64,000 bases of DNA from Campylobacterales bacterium (GTDB taxonomy: Bacteria > Campylobacterota > Campylobacteria > Campylobacterales > Sulfurospirillaceae). Under the pieces are notes generated by a model that saw only the letters and a list, made by a program, of their open reading frames with translations, had not been told where the DNA came from and did no database searches. The translations under genes and the position numbers were made by a program. Shown here in pieces: positions 9,731 through 19,922 of the stretch; position 1 is the stretch's first letter; each line of letters opens with the position of its first letter. Location of the stretch: the NCBI GenBank assembly GCA_024280575.1, contig JAJRPV010000024.1, positions 1 through 64,000 on the forward strand, given 5' to 3'.

Positions 9731-10870
9731 ATGATTAAGAGAGAAATTCCATTTTACAAGCCATACATTGACAAAAAAGAGAGAAGATACATCAGCGAAG
9801 TTTTAGAATTAAACAAAGCAGATAAAGTTGAAAAATTAGAAAATGATTTTAGTAAATATGTAAACAGTAAATATGCTGTTTCAACCAACAATGGCACTTC
9901 AGCCATGCATCTTGCCATGTGTGCACTTGACTTGAAAAGGGGCGACAAAATCATCTGTTCAGTCAACTCTTTTCCTTCAGTAGCAGAAGTTATAAGGCAT
10001 TTTGATGCAGAGCCAATTTTCTTGGATATCGATAAGGATGATTTCAATATTGATTTAGATGAACTAGAAAAACTATTGGAAAACAATAGAAGCAAAAAAT
10101 TAAAAGCAGCATTTATCAATCATGTTGCCGGTCAACCAACCGAGTTGGACAGATTATATAAAATAGCTAAATTATATGATATAAAAATAGTAGAAGATGC
10201 TTCAAGTGCTATGGGTGCTACATATAATGGCTCAAAAATTGGCGGATTAAAAGCAGATATAACAACTTTTAGATTTTCGCCTCAAATGAAACATGCAGTG
10301 GCAAGTGGTGGGATAATGACAACAAATCATGAAAACTTAAAAGACAGAGCTGTTCTACTGAGAAATCATGCCATCATAAATGACGGATGGGATGCTTATG
10401 GAAATCTTGGATATGTATATGATGTCATAGACATAGGACTTAAATACGACATGAATGAATTAAATGCTGCATATGCACTAGGTCAACTAGAAAAAAATGA
10501 ACAATTTATAGAAAGAAGACAGCAAATATCAAAAATATACGATAATGAACTTAAAGATTGTAACCATGTGAGCACACCTGTTGAAAAAAGAGATCATACT
10601 TTTAGCCAATACATTATAAAAGTAGATAAAAACAGGGACAGCTTCGCAAGAGAACTTAAAGAAAGAGGTATAAACACTGCATTACACTATATACCTCTTC
10701 ACTTGCTAACCTACTATAGGAAAAAATATAATATGCGAGTAAATGATTTTCCAAATGCTTTAAATAACTATCAAAAAATTCTCTCATTGCCTATATACCT
10801 TGGTCTTAGCGATAAGGATGTGTATTATATTTGCGATCAAATAAAAGATATTGCCAAGACTCGTGTTTAA
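9731..10870 (+). CDS. DegT/DnrJ/EryC1/StrS aminotransferase
   Basis: NNGTSAMHLAMCAL, EDASSAMGATYNG, FSPQMKHAVASGG (candidate PLP lysine). Confidence 0.88.
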   Translation: MIKREIPFYKPYIDKKERRYISEVLELNKADKVEKLENDFSKYVNSKYAVSTNNGTSAMHLAMCALDLKRGDKIICSVNSFPSVAEVIRHFDAEPIFLDIDKDDFNIDLDELEKLLENNRSKKLKAAFINHVAGQPTELDRLYKIAKLYDIKIVEDASSAMGATYNGSKIGGLKADITTFRFSPQMKHAVASGGIMTTNHENLKDRAVLLRNHAIINDGWDAYGNLGYVYDVIDIGLKYDMNELNAAYALGQLEKNEQFIERRQQISKIYDNELKDCNHVSTPVEKRDHTFSQYIIKVDKNRDSFARELKERGINTALHYIPLHLLTYYRKKYNMRVNDFPNALNNYQKILSLPIYLGLSDKDVYYICDQIKDIAKTRV

Positions 10871-10888
10871 AAAAGCTAATCTTATTTT

Positions 10889-11794
10889 TTGGATAGAAGA
10901 ATATCTCTTTTATCCAAAAGTTTTTTGCAATTCTTACTTTCATTTCTACTCCTACCTTTAACTCTGATTTATTGTATAATTGTTATTTTCAAAAGACTTT
11001 TTTCAAGAAAAATTGACTTTAATATTCCAATTATCAGCATAGGAAATCTTACATTGGGTGGAAGTGGGAAAACTCCGCTAACTATTGAATTGGCAAAAGA
11101 TTATAAAAATTGTGCCATCATATTAAGAGGATACAAAAGAGAAAGTACGGGGTTGGTTGTAGTCTCAATAAATGGAAAAATATTGTGTGATATTTCTCAA
11201 AGTGGTGATGAAGCCATGCTTTATGCAAAATCTCTGCCAAATGCCACCGTAATAGTCAGCGAAAACCGAAATAAAGCCATACAATATGCAAAATCCTCTA
11301 CATGTAGAGTTGTTTTTCTAGATGATGGATTTAGTAAATCAAATATCAAAAAGTTTGATATATTGATAAAACCAAAAGTTGAACCCACCCTTCCATTTTG
11401 TTTGCCTAGTGGTGCTTATAGAGAACCCAAATTTCTATATAATAGTGCTGATTTACTCATCAAAGAAGATATAGATTTCAAAAGAATAGTTAAGATTGTA
11501 AATCCGACAAAAGAGATGATATTGGTAACGGGTATATCCAAACCAAAAAGATTGGATGTTTTTTTGCCAAAAAATATAAAAGAAAAAATATATTTTGAAG
11601 ATCATCATCACTTCACCAAAAAAGAGATTGAGACTTTGATGCGAAAATACAAAGCAACTTCAATTTTGACGACGAGAAAAGATGCCGTTAAGATGGAAAA
11701 TTTTGGATTAAATCTCTCTATATTGGAATTAAAATTAGAGCTAAATCCCCAAATAAAAAGTAAGATAAACACATTTTTAGGCAATTTTAGATAA
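10889..11794 (+). CDS. lpxK: Tetraacyldisaccharide 4'-kinase (TTG start)
   Basis: PIISIGNLTLGGSGKTPLTIELA and VFLDDGFS motifs. Confidence 0.92.
   Translation: MDRRISLLSKSFLQFLLSFLLLPLTLIYCIIVIFKRLFSRKIDFNIPIISIGNLTLGGSGKTPLTIELAKDYKNCAIILRGYKRESTGLVVVSINGKILCDISQSGDEAMLYAKSLPNATVIVSENRNKAIQYAKSSTCRVVFLDDGFSKSNIKKFDILIKPKVEPTLPFCLPSGAYREPKFLYNSADLLIKEDIDFKRIVKIVNPTKEMILVTGISKPKRLDVFLPKNIKEKIYFEDHHHFTKKEIETLMRKYKATSILTTRKDAVKMENFGLNLSILELKLELNPQIKSKINTFLGNFR
11296..11309. repeat. Iterated palindrome CTCTACATGTAGAG
   Basis: Perfect 14-bp palindrome inside lpxK. Confidence 0.9.
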
Positions 11795-11824
11795 AATCTT
11801 TCTTCGCCAAAGGAGAAAAACGGA

Positions 11825-12676
11825 ATGAAAAAAAAGATACACCAAGCACAAACCCTAATGGATGCTCTACCATATATCAAATATTTCAATAAAAAAACTA
11901 TAGTTATAAAATATGGTGGCTCAGCTCAATCAGATCCTGACTTAAAGGAAAAATTTGCACAAGACATAGTGCTTTTGTATTTAGTAGGAATTAAGCCGGT
12001 TATCATCCATGGCGGTGGTAAAAAAATAAATATTCTTTTGGATAAACTTGAAATAAAAAGTGAATTTATTGATGGTCTCAGAGTTACTAATAAAGAGATT
12101 ATGGAAGTTGTAGAGATGATTCTTGGCGGAAACATAAATAAAGAGATCACAAATTTATTAAATCATCATGGCGCCAAGGCTATAGGCGTAACAGGAAAAG
12201 ATGCCAGTTTTATAGAAGCAAGAGCGTTGGATGAGGACAAATACGGACTTGTTGGAGAGATAACTAGAATCGACCATAAAGTAATAGAGGATTTGATGGA
12301 GCAAAATTTTATTCCTGTGATTGCACCAATCGCAAGTGGAGGCACAAATCATCCCGGATTTAACATAAATGCTGATTTGGCTGCGAGTAAGATAGCAGTC
12401 GCCTTAAAAGCTGAGAAAATAATATTTTTAACTGATACTTTAGGTATACTAAATGCCAACAACGAGTTGATGTCAACTTTAAACAAAGAAGAAATCATAG
12501 ATTTGAAAGAAAAAAAAGTGATAAACGGTGGAATGATACCAAAAACAAATGCTTGTATCGAAGCGCTTGAAGGAAATGTTGGAAGTGCACACATCATAGA
12601 CGGTCGAGTTGAACACTCTATTTTACTCGAAATATTTACAAAAGATGGAATAGGAACAAAGATAAAAGGAAAATAA
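11825..12676 (+). CDS. argB: Acetylglutamate kinase
   Basis: TIVIKYGGSAQ, IIHGGGKKINILLDKL. Confidence 0.95.
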   Translation: MKKKIHQAQTLMDALPYIKYFNKKTIVIKYGGSAQSDPDLKEKFAQDIVLLYLVGIKPVIIHGGGKKINILLDKLEIKSEFIDGLRVTNKEIMEVVEMILGGNINKEITNLLNHHGAKAIGVTGKDASFIEARALDEDKYGLVGEITRIDHKVIEDLMEQNFIPVIAPIASGGTNHPGFNINADLAASKIAVALKAEKIIFLTDTLGILNANNELMSTLNKEEIIDLKEKKVINGGMIPKTNACIEALEGNVGSAHIIDGRVEHSILLEIFTKDGIGTKIKGK

Positions 12677-14142
12677 TGTTTATTGAAACAAGAGGAAATG
12701 ACGGTATAAAACCAAAAAGAGTAAATTTTTCATTTGCTATATTAAATCCAAGTGCCAGTTTTGGAGGACTTTATGTGCCTGAAAAACTCCCAAAATTAGA
12801 CAAAGAATTTTTTGAAAAATCACAGAATAAAAGCTACAAAGAGATAACTAAAGAAATTTTACAAAAATTTGAAATTGATATAGACGAAAAAACTATAGAT
12901 GAAGCAATATCTTTGTATGATAAATTTGATGATGACAAAAATCCTGTACCCCTTTGCAAAATAGAGGAAGATTTATATATAAATGAACTCTATCATGGAC
13001 CAACGAGAGCCTTTAAAGATATGGCACTTCAGCCTTTTGGTTATATACTCTCGGATTTAGCAAAAAAACAAGGTCAAGACTATCTCATCCTTGCTGCAAC
13101 CAGTGGTGATACGGGGCCTGCGGTGCTTGATACATTTTCAAATAAAGACAATATAAAAGTAGCCTGCATGTACCCTGATGGCGGAACTAGTGATGTTCAA
13201 AGACTGCAAATGGTTACACAAAGTGGCAAAAATTTACAAGTCTTGGGTATAGTAGGTAACTTTGATGATGCACAAAATACACTAAAAAGTTTGCTCTCTT
13301 CACCTACATTTAAAAATGAACTGCAAAAACAAAATATCAAGTTGAGTGCTGCAAATTCGGTAAATTTTGGCAGAATTATATTTCAAATTATTTATCATAT
13401 ATATGGATACATGTCTTTGTTGAAACAGAAAAAAGTTGATGAATTTTATGACATAATTCCTAGTGGAAATTTTGGAAATGCCCTTGGTGCATATTATGCT
13501 AAAAAGATGGGGCTTCCTATCAAAAAAATTCTCATAGCATCAAATATAAACAATATATTAAGTGATTTAATCAATACGGGAGTTTATGATTTAAGAGACC
13601 GGAAACTTTTAAAAACAACTTCTCCGGCTATGGATATACTTATTTCATCAAATGTGGAGCGAGTTTTATATGATAAATTTGGAGCCATAAGATGTAAAGA
13701 GTTAATGGATGATTTAAAAGAAAAGAGATATTATAAACTGACAAGTGATGAACTTAAAAATCTGCAAAAAGATTTTGCTGCAATTTACAGTGATGATAAA
13801 TTTGCAAAGGAAACTATCAAAAAATATGCCGACAAGGGCTACATCATGGATCCGCACACCGCGACAACACTTTGCGCTTATGAAAATCTAAGAGAAGAAA
13901 ATCTCCCGGCAATTGCTTGCTCAACGGCTGAGTGGACAAAATTTGCTCCGACAATGCTAAATGCGATAAAAAATGACAACTTGACTTACAATGATGAAAC
14001 TGCTTTGAGTGAGTTTAGCAAAGCTCTACATGTAGAGATACCAAAAAGCATAAGTGATTTATTTAGCCAAAAAATATCGCACAAAAAAGTAGTAGAAAAG
14101 AAAGATATAGAAGAAGAAATCCTAAATTTTATAAAAGGCTAA
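12676..14142 (+). CDS. thrC: Threonine synthase
   Basis: LYHGPTRAFKDMALQPFG, ATSGDTGPAVLD. Confidence 0.95.
   Translation: MFIETRGNDGIKPKRVNFSFAILNPSASFGGLYVPEKLPKLDKEFFEKSQNKSYKEITKEILQKFEIDIDEKTIDEAISLYDKFDDDKNPVPLCKIEEDLYINELYHGPTRAFKDMALQPFGYILSDLAKKQGQDYLILAATSGDTGPAVLDTFSNKDNIKVACMYPDGGTSDVQRLQMVTQSGKNLQVLGIVGNFDDAQNTLKSLLSSPTFKNELQKQNIKLSAANSVNFGRIIFQIIYHIYGYMSLLKQKKVDEFYDIIPSGNFGNALGAYYAKKMGLPIKKILIASNINNILSDLINTGVYDLRDRKLLKTTSPAMDILISSNVERVLYDKFGAIRCKELMDDLKEKRYYKLTSDELKNLQKDFAAIYSDDKFAKETIKKYADKGYIMDPHTATTLCAYENLREENLPAIACSTAEWTKFAPTMLNAIKNDNLTYNDETALSEFSKALHVEIPKSISDLFSQKISHKKVVEKKDIEEEILNFIKG
14024..14037. repeat. Iterated palindrome CTCTACATGTAGAG
   Basis: Perfect 14-bp palindrome inside thrC. 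Confidence 0.9.
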
Positions 14143-14146
14143 TCAG

Positions 14147-14863
14147 ATGATACTTATCCCTGCAAGAATCGCATCAAATAGATTTCCAAATAAAGTATTG
14201 GCAAATATAAACGGCTATCCTATGGTAATCGCTACTGCAAAAAGAGTTTCCAATCTTGATGATGTGGTGATAGCAACAGATTCTCAAGAAATTATAAATC
14301 TTGCAAGTGATTATGGCTTTAAAGCTATTATGACAAGCGATGAACACAAAAGCGGAACTGACAGGATTAACGAAGCTGTTTCAAAATTAGATTTAAGCGA
14401 TAATGAGATAATAGTCAATGTACAAGCCGATGAACCGTTTATCGAGCCCGAAGTCGTTGTGGCATTAATAAGCAGAGTAAAACAGGGCGTACAAAACAGT
14501 GAAGATTTAATGATGACAAGCTGTTATAAAACAATAAAAAATACTGAAGCAGATGATCCAAACTATGTTAAAGTTATAACAGATGCGAATGGTTATGCTA
14601 TATACTTTTCAAGAAGTAAAATTCCTTATGATAGAGAAGAATTTTATGGATATTTCGGACATTTAGGCTTATATGGTTTTACTAAAAAATCGCTAAAAGA
14701 TTTCTGTTCCCTTCCGACATCTCCTCTGGAAAATATAGAAAAACTAGAACAATTAAGAGCCATATATCACGGCAAAAAAGTGGCCATGATAGAAGTAAAA
14801 AGCAAAAGTTTCGGCATAGACACCAAAGAGGATTTACAAAGAGCAGTGGAATTTTTCAAGTAA
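14147..14863 (+). CDS. kdsB: 3-deoxy-manno-octulosonate cytidylyltransferase
   Basis: ILIPARIASNRFPNKVLANING; VNVQADEPFIEP; GHLGLYGF. Confidence 0.94.
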   Translation: MILIPARIASNRFPNKVLANINGYPMVIATAKRVSNLDDVVIATDSQEIINLASDYGFKAIMTSDEHKSGTDRINEAVSKLDLSDNEIIVNVQADEPFIEPEVVVALISRVKQGVQNSEDLMMTSCYKTIKNTEADDPNYVKVITDANGYAIYFSRSKIPYDREEFYGYFGHLGLYGFTKKSLKDFCSLPTSPLENIEKLEQLRAIYHGKKVAMIEVKSKSFGIDTKEDLQRAVEFFK

Positions 14864-14873
14864 TTTCGCACTC

Positions 14874-14910
14874 CTAAGTACCTACTCAATAAAATTGAGT
14901 AGGTACTTAG
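14874..14910. terminator. Bidirectional terminator hairpin between convergent kdsB and ilvA
   Basis: Perfect 17-bp arms CTAAGTACCTACTCAAT-AAA-ATTGAGTAGGTACTTAG; overlaps the ilvA stop codon. Confidence 0.7.
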
Positions 14911-16118
14911 ATTTCTTCTTCAAAAAGGTAGCCATTGTTATTTAACATCTCTTTTATATGTGTCTGATGCTCATCTCCTTTTGTTTCTAATACCATCGTT
15001 ATCTTTGCATCACCATAGGCTAGCTTGGTTGAAGTCCTGTCATAGTCAATCTGGATAATATTTGCATTTGCATCTCGCAAAATATCAGTAAGATACATAA
15101 GAGCACCTGGTTTGTCTATGAGAGTAATCAATAGTTTCATCTTCCTATGTGATTTCACAAGACCTTTTTCTATGATAACAGAGAGCATTCCCACATCTAT
15201 ATTTCCGCCACTTAATACAACGCCTATATTTTCATCTTTTTTAAAATCAAATTTTTTGTGCATCACTGCAGCAACTCCTGTTGCTCCTGCACCTTCAACT
15301 ATAATTTTTTGTTTTTCCATTAGAAATAGAACTGCCGTAGCTATTTCCTCATCATCGACGAGTATAACATCATCAACCAACTCTAAAATATTCTTCAGGT
15401 TTTGTGCGCTTACATCTCTGACGGCTATACCATCAGCTATCGTTCTTACACCTTTAGAATTTAATATGGTTTTTGCCTTAAAAGAGTTATACATAGCAGG
15501 CGCTCCTTTGGAAACAATTCCTATCACTCTTACATTAGGGTCTATCTGATTAACAGCAGAAGCAATGCCTGTTATCAAACCACCTCCGCCGATAGGCACT
15601 AATATAGTATTTAAATTATTGATTTCATCTAGCATCTCCAAGCCTACTGTTCCTTGACCTGCTATAACTTTTTTGTCTTCAAAAGGATGAATAAAAGTCA
15701 AATTGTTTTCTTTAGCGTATTTCAGCGCAAATTCATATGCTTCATCATAATTATCACCATGCAATATAACATCGGCCCCCAAATCTTTTGTACCTGTTAC
15801 TTTTAGTAGAGGAGTGGCTTCTGGCATGATAATAACCGCCTTTATACCAAAATGTCTAGCACTATAACCCACTCCTTGAGCATGATTTCCGGCACTTGCA
15901 GCCACAACACCTCTTTGTTTTTCTTCATCACTTAAAGATGCTATTTTATTAAAAGCCCCTCTTATCTTATAAGCTCCCGTTAACTGCAAATTTTCATTTT
16001 TTAAAAAGATATTTGCATCAACCTTCTCACTTAAAAGAGGAGCAAAAACAAATGGAGTCTTTGTCACAACATCGCTTATTAATCTTTTTGCCTGTACTAT
16101 TTCACTGAGTTCTATCAC
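14907..16118 (-). CDS. ilvA: Threonine ammonia-lyase with C-terminal ACT domain (GTG start in GTGA overlap with upstream gene)
   Basis: FLKNENLQLTGAYKIRGAFNKI, AASAGNHAQGVG, PIGGGGLITG; C-terminal ACT-like region. Listed ORF begins at 16151. Confidence 0.9.
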   Translation of the reverse strand: MIELSEIVQAKRLISDVVTKTPFVFAPLLSEKVDANIFLKNENLQLTGAYKIRGAFNKIASLSDEEKQRGVVAASAGNHAQGVGYSARHFGIKAVIIMPEATPLLKVTGTKDLGADVILHGDNYDEAYEFALKYAKENNLTFIHPFEDKKVIAGQGTVGLEMLDEINNLNTILVPIGGGGLITGIASAVNQIDPNVRVIGIVSKGAPAMYNSFKAKTILNSKGVRTIADGIAVRDVSAQNLKNILELVDDVILVDDEEIATAVLFLMEKQKIIVEGAGATGVAAVMHKKFDFKKDENIGVVLSGGNIDVGMLSVIIEKGLVKSHRKMKLLITLIDKPGALMYLTDILRDANANIIQIDYDRTSTKLAYGDAKITMVLETKGDEHQTHIKEMLNNNGYLFEEEI

Positions 16119-16549
16119 TTTATCAACCTTTGATGCTCTATCTTTGAACATCTATTTTGCACTACCTTTAAACCAGCCTTTTTAGCTTTTTCACACGCTT
16201 CATTATTTACAATTCCAAGCTGAAGCCAAAAAACTTTTACATCATCTCTTTTTAAAACTTCTTCTAGCAAACTATCTGCAATAGCTGGTTTTCTAAACAT
16301 ATCAACCATATCCACGCGTTCTGTTATCTCACTAAGGCTTCTATAAACTTTTTCACCGAGGATAAACTCTTCTTTTGGATAAACAGGTATTATTTTGTAG
16401 CCAACACTTTGGAGATATTTTCCCACCATATTACTCTCTTTCGTCTCATTTGGAGAGAGTCCGATAATCGCAATAGTTTTTACATCTTCGAGTATTTTTT
16501 TTATCTCTTTTACATCATTTGTATTGATAGTCGGCATTGGACATTCCAT
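16115..16549 (-). CDS. CoA-binding domain protein
   Basis: IAIIGLSPNETKESNMVGKYLQSVGYKIIPVYP Rossmann-type CoA-binding domain. Confidence 0.85.
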   Translation of the reverse strand: MECPMPTINTNDVKEIKKILEDVKTIAIIGLSPNETKESNMVGKYLQSVGYKIIPVYPKEEFILGEKVYRSLSEITERVDMVDMFRKPAIADSLLEEVLKRDDVKVFWLQLGIVNNEACEKAKKAGLKVVQNRCSKIEHQRLIK

Positions 16550-17660
16550 AATTTTTACCTTTTTTTCGTAGAATTATACCACTTTCTATATGGTTTGTAT
16601 ATGGGAACTGATCAAAAACTGCAAAATCTATTATATTAAATTTTTCTAACAAAATATCTAAATCTCTATTAAGAGTTGCGGGATTACAAGATATATATAT
16701 TATATTTTCAAACTGAGATATAAACTCCAAACTTTTTTCGTCAATTCCTGCTCTTGGCGGATCAACAAATACATGTGTAAAATTATATCTATCCAAATCT
16801 ATATCTTTTAATCTATTAAACTCTTGCTCTTTTTTTAAGGCTCTCGTTAGCTCTTCCACGCTCATTCTGAGGAATTTTATATTATCTATATCATTTAATT
16901 TGCAACTATAAAGTGCTGATTTGATAGAAGTTTTAGATATTTCGGTTGCCAATACGCTTTCAAATTTTGAACTCAAGGGCAAAGTAAAATTTCCGTGACC
17001 ACAATAAAGCTCGAGCAAATCTTTTGTTTCTTTTATCCGCTTGCAAACCCACTCTAGCATCTTTTCGTTTGTGCCTCTGTTTGGCTGCGAAAAACCACCT
17101 TCGATTATCTTATAAAGGTACTTTTTACCCTCCACATGTAGAGACTCTATGACGAAATCCTGCGTAACTGTCTCTTTTAACTTTTTAGCTCTTCCAATGA
17201 TATATATGCCAAATTTATTTTCCAAATTTATGGCTTCTTTTTTCCAATCTTCGCCTATTGGCCTATGATATATAAGTGTTACCAAAATAGAATCCACTGA
17301 TGATAAAAATTCTATCGCATAGAGTCTGTTTCTTAATTCCTCACTCTCTTGCAGAGATTTTTTTAATTCCGGCATCAAAGAGTATATACTTTCATCAACT
17401 TTGGGACACTCGTTAATCTTTAAAATTCCTTTGCCCTCAAGTTTATGCATACCATAATATATCTTTTCGCCCTCATGCCAAATTCTAAACTCTGCTCGGT
17501 TTCTATAATGTACATCTTTTGATGGAAAAAATTCAAAATTATCTTTGATTTTATCGCCAAACAGCTCTTTTATATACTCCTTTTTTTGGCTTATCTGCTC
17601 ATCATAACTCAAATCATAGAGCTTGCAACTGCCACACTTTCCAAAATATTCACAGTACAT
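16515..17660 (-). CDS. trmA: tRNA (uracil-54-C5)-methyltransferase
   Basis: FSQPNRGTNEKML, LELYCGHGNFTLPLS, VFVDPPRAGID, IISCNPATLNRDL-type motifs. Confidence 0.93.
   Translation of the reverse strand: MYCEYFGKCGSCKLYDLSYDEQISQKKEYIKELFGDKIKDNFEFFPSKDVHYRNRAEFRIWHEGEKIYYGMHKLEGKGILKINECPKVDESIYSLMPELKKSLQESEELRNRLYAIEFLSSVDSILVTLIYHRPIGEDWKKEAINLENKFGIYIIGRAKKLKETVTQDFVIESLHVEGKKYLYKIIEGGFSQPNRGTNEKMLEWVCKRIKETKDLLELYCGHGNFTLPLSSKFESVLATEISKTSIKSALYSCKLNDIDNIKFLRMSVEELTRALKKEQEFNRLKDIDLDRYNFTHVFVDPPRAGIDEKSLEFISQFENIIYISCNPATLNRDLDILLEKFNIIDFAVFDQFPYTNHIESGIILRKKGKNYGMSNADYQYK
17130..17143. repeat. Imperfect copy of the iterated palindrome (CTCCACATGTAGAG)
   Basis: One mismatch to CTCTACATGTAGAG, inside trmA. 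Confidence 0.7.
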
Positions 17661-18363
17661 GTAGAGCCAATACCGAAACTATTCCTATGAGTCCTCCAAA
17701 AAATCCTCCCCAGATGACAAGCCAACCCAAATGCTCTTTTATGAAATCTTGCACAATCTCTTTTACGATTTTTGGTGTCAGTTCATCTAGTCGTTTATCT
17801 ATCATATTTTCAACAGTAATTAGCATATCTTCACTTACGCCGGATTTTTTTATATAATTTTCAAGTTTTGACGAAAAATCAACACTTTGTGAAATTTGCG
17901 AAACAGACTCTTTAAGCTTTTTAACAAATGGTTCCTTTAGAGATGAAAGTGCTTTCTCTCCTCCAAACATACCAAGCATACTGCCAAGAGATGATTCCAT
18001 GACTGTTTTCACAAGGGCATCATAAGCAGGAGTAAAATCAGTTTCTTCTATAACCGAAGTTAAATCTATCTTTCTCTCTTCATTTTGAAAAAACTTATCC
18101 ATCTGCTCTTTTGTGAAAAACTGATTCATCATCAAGTTTTTAATAGAAGCTTTAAACGCCTCAAATCTCATCTCAATCACACCTGAGCCATAAAAAAACG
18201 GCACTTTTTCAAAAAGCATATAAATAGCAATCTGATTAGTAAGTGCACCGGAAAGTGCAAAAAGTCCGGCATACAAAACTATATCTTTATAAGGATCAAA
18301 TATAAAAAATGAAACACCTATAAGAAAAATAGATACTAAATCCGTGGCTAGGCTTTTATTCAT
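17650..18363 (-). CDS. DUF445 family membrane protein
   Basis: ALTNQIAIYMLFEKVPFFYGSGVI and terminal GGFFGGLIGIVSVL. Confidence 0.75.
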   Translation of the reverse strand: MNKSLATDLVSIFLIGVSFFIFDPYKDIVLYAGLFALSGALTNQIAIYMLFEKVPFFYGSGVIEMRFEAFKASIKNLMMNQFFTKEQMDKFFQNEERKIDLTSVIEETDFTPAYDALVKTVMESSLGSMLGMFGGEKALSSLKEPFVKKLKESVSQISQSVDFSSKLENYIKKSGVSEDMLITVENMIDKRLDELTPKIVKEIVQDFIKEHLGWLVIWGGFFGGLIGIVSVLALHVL

Positions 18364-18435
18364 TCACATCTCTCCAATTTTTTTGCAATTATATACAAAA
18401 TTGGCTAAAATATGCCAAAAACCTGAGGAATAAAT

Positions 18436-18987
18436 ATGCCAAACAGAGAAGATGCGTTTAAACTACTCAAAAAATACAATACTCATGCACTTGTAACTCA
18501 TGGGCTTTCGGTTGAAGGAGCTATGCGATACTTTGCAAGAAAGAGTGAAGAAGATGAAGAAAAGTGGGGAATAGTTGGACTTTTACATGATTTAGACTAT
18601 GAAAAATATCCGGATGAACATTGTCACAAAACAAAAGAGATTATGGAGCCACTTGGATATAGCGATGAAATAATCAGAGCTATAATGAGCCATGCTTATG
18701 GGATTTGTACTGATGTTGAGCCAATTTCTAAGATGGAAAAAACTTTATACGCTGTGGATGAATTAACTGGACTTATCACTGCTTGTGCACTTGTTAGACC
18801 TTCAAAATCTGTGATGGATTTAGAAGTAAAATCCGTTAAAAAGAAATTTAAACAAAAATCTTTTGCTTCTGGAGTTGACAGAGAAGTGATAAAAAAAGGC
18901 GCTGATATGCTTGGTATAAGTTTGGAGGAATTAATAAATGAAACCATACTTTCTCTAAGAGCTATCGCACCAAGTCTAGGACTTTAA
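18436..18987 (+). CDS. HD-domain hydrolase
   Basis: WGIVGLLHDLDYEKYPDEHCHKT...IMSHAYG, an HD motif set. Confidence 0.85.
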   Translation: MPNREDAFKLLKKYNTHALVTHGLSVEGAMRYFARKSEEDEEKWGIVGLLHDLDYEKYPDEHCHKTKEIMEPLGYSDEIIRAIMSHAYGICTDVEPISKMEKTLYAVDELTGLITACALVRPSKSVMDLEVKSVKKKFKQKSFASGVDREVIKKGADMLGISLEELINETILSLRAIAPSLGL

Positions 18988-18988
18988 A

Positions 18989-19540
18989 ATGAAAAATATT
19001 TCTAAATTTTTTATGATTTTAGTCATGCTTTCAACTCTTAGTTTTGGGGTGAAAATTTCTGGTATAGATATGCCTGATGCTATGATGCAAAATAATCTAA
19101 TTTTAAATGGTGCCGGCGTTAGAAGTAAATTTTTCTTTGATTTATATGTCGGAGGGTTGTATCTCAAAGAAAAAAGTCAAAATGCTACCAATATTATTAA
19201 TTCAAACATGCCAATGGCAATAAAACTTCATATAACCTCATCTTTAATAAGCAGTAAAAAAATGCAAGATGCCACTATGGAAGGATTTGAAAATTCTACC
19301 GACAATAAAATGGAACCCATAAAAAATGAAATAGATCAGTTTATAAATGTTTTTAAAAAAGAGATAAAAGATGGGGATATATATGATTTTATTTATAAAA
19401 ACAATAAAGTATCTATCTATAAAAATACAAAATTAATCACAACAATAAAAGGTTTAAAGTTTAAAAAAGCACTTTTTGGTATCTGGCTATGCAACAAACC
19501 TGCTCAAGAAAGCCTAAAAAAGAAGATGTTAGGAATTTAG
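18989..19540 (+). CDS. Chalcone isomerase-like periplasmic protein
   Basis: LNGAGVRSKFFFDLYVGGLYLKEKSQNATNI; FGIWLCNKPAQESLKKKMLG. Confidence 0.82.
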   Translation: MKNISKFFMILVMLSTLSFGVKISGIDMPDAMMQNNLILNGAGVRSKFFFDLYVGGLYLKEKSQNATNIINSNMPMAIKLHITSSLISSKKMQDATMEGFENSTDNKMEPIKNEIDQFINVFKKEIKDGDIYDFIYKNNKVSIYKNTKLITTIKGLKFKKALFGIWLCNKPAQESLKKKMLGI

Positions 19541-19897
19541 ACACTTAGGGCAAATACCTTTTATAATGATGCTTTCTATTTTATAGCCGTCCATATTTAT
19601 GATACTTTTTTCGTCTAAACATGAAATTGTATTGCATTTTGTACATATAAAATGAGGGTGAAAATTTTGTTCTAAAGAGAAATATCTTTTTTTATCATTT
19701 GATTCAAAGCTTCTTATTATCGCACTATCTTCAAATCTTGATATATTGCGATAAAAAGTGGCTTTATCCATCAATAGTCTATCTTTTATGTCATCATAAG
19801 ATATAGGCCTATTTTGCTCCACCAAAATCTCTAAAATCTCAACTCTTGCCGGAGTTAGTTTTAGGTTTTTTTCTTTTATTATCTGTTCAACTTTCAT
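19529..19897 (-). CDS. Fur-family transcriptional regulator
   Basis: LTPARVEILEILVEQNRPISYDDIKDRL...DKATFYRNISRFEDSAII; CTKC and CPKC pairs. Confidence 0.85.
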   Translation of the reverse strand: MKVEQIIKEKNLKLTPARVEILEILVEQNRPISYDDIKDRLLMDKATFYRNISRFEDSAIIRSFESNDKKRYFSLEQNFHPHFICTKCNTISCLDEKSIINMDGYKIESIIIKGICPKCLNS

Positions 19898-19922
19898 AAA
19901 TCAGATTATAGCAAATAATTTA

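Noticed and set aside
9731-10870. DegT aminotransferase suspected to have lost its PLP lysine
   Set aside because: FSPQMKHAVASGG retains a Lys-His at the expected location, so activity loss is not supported
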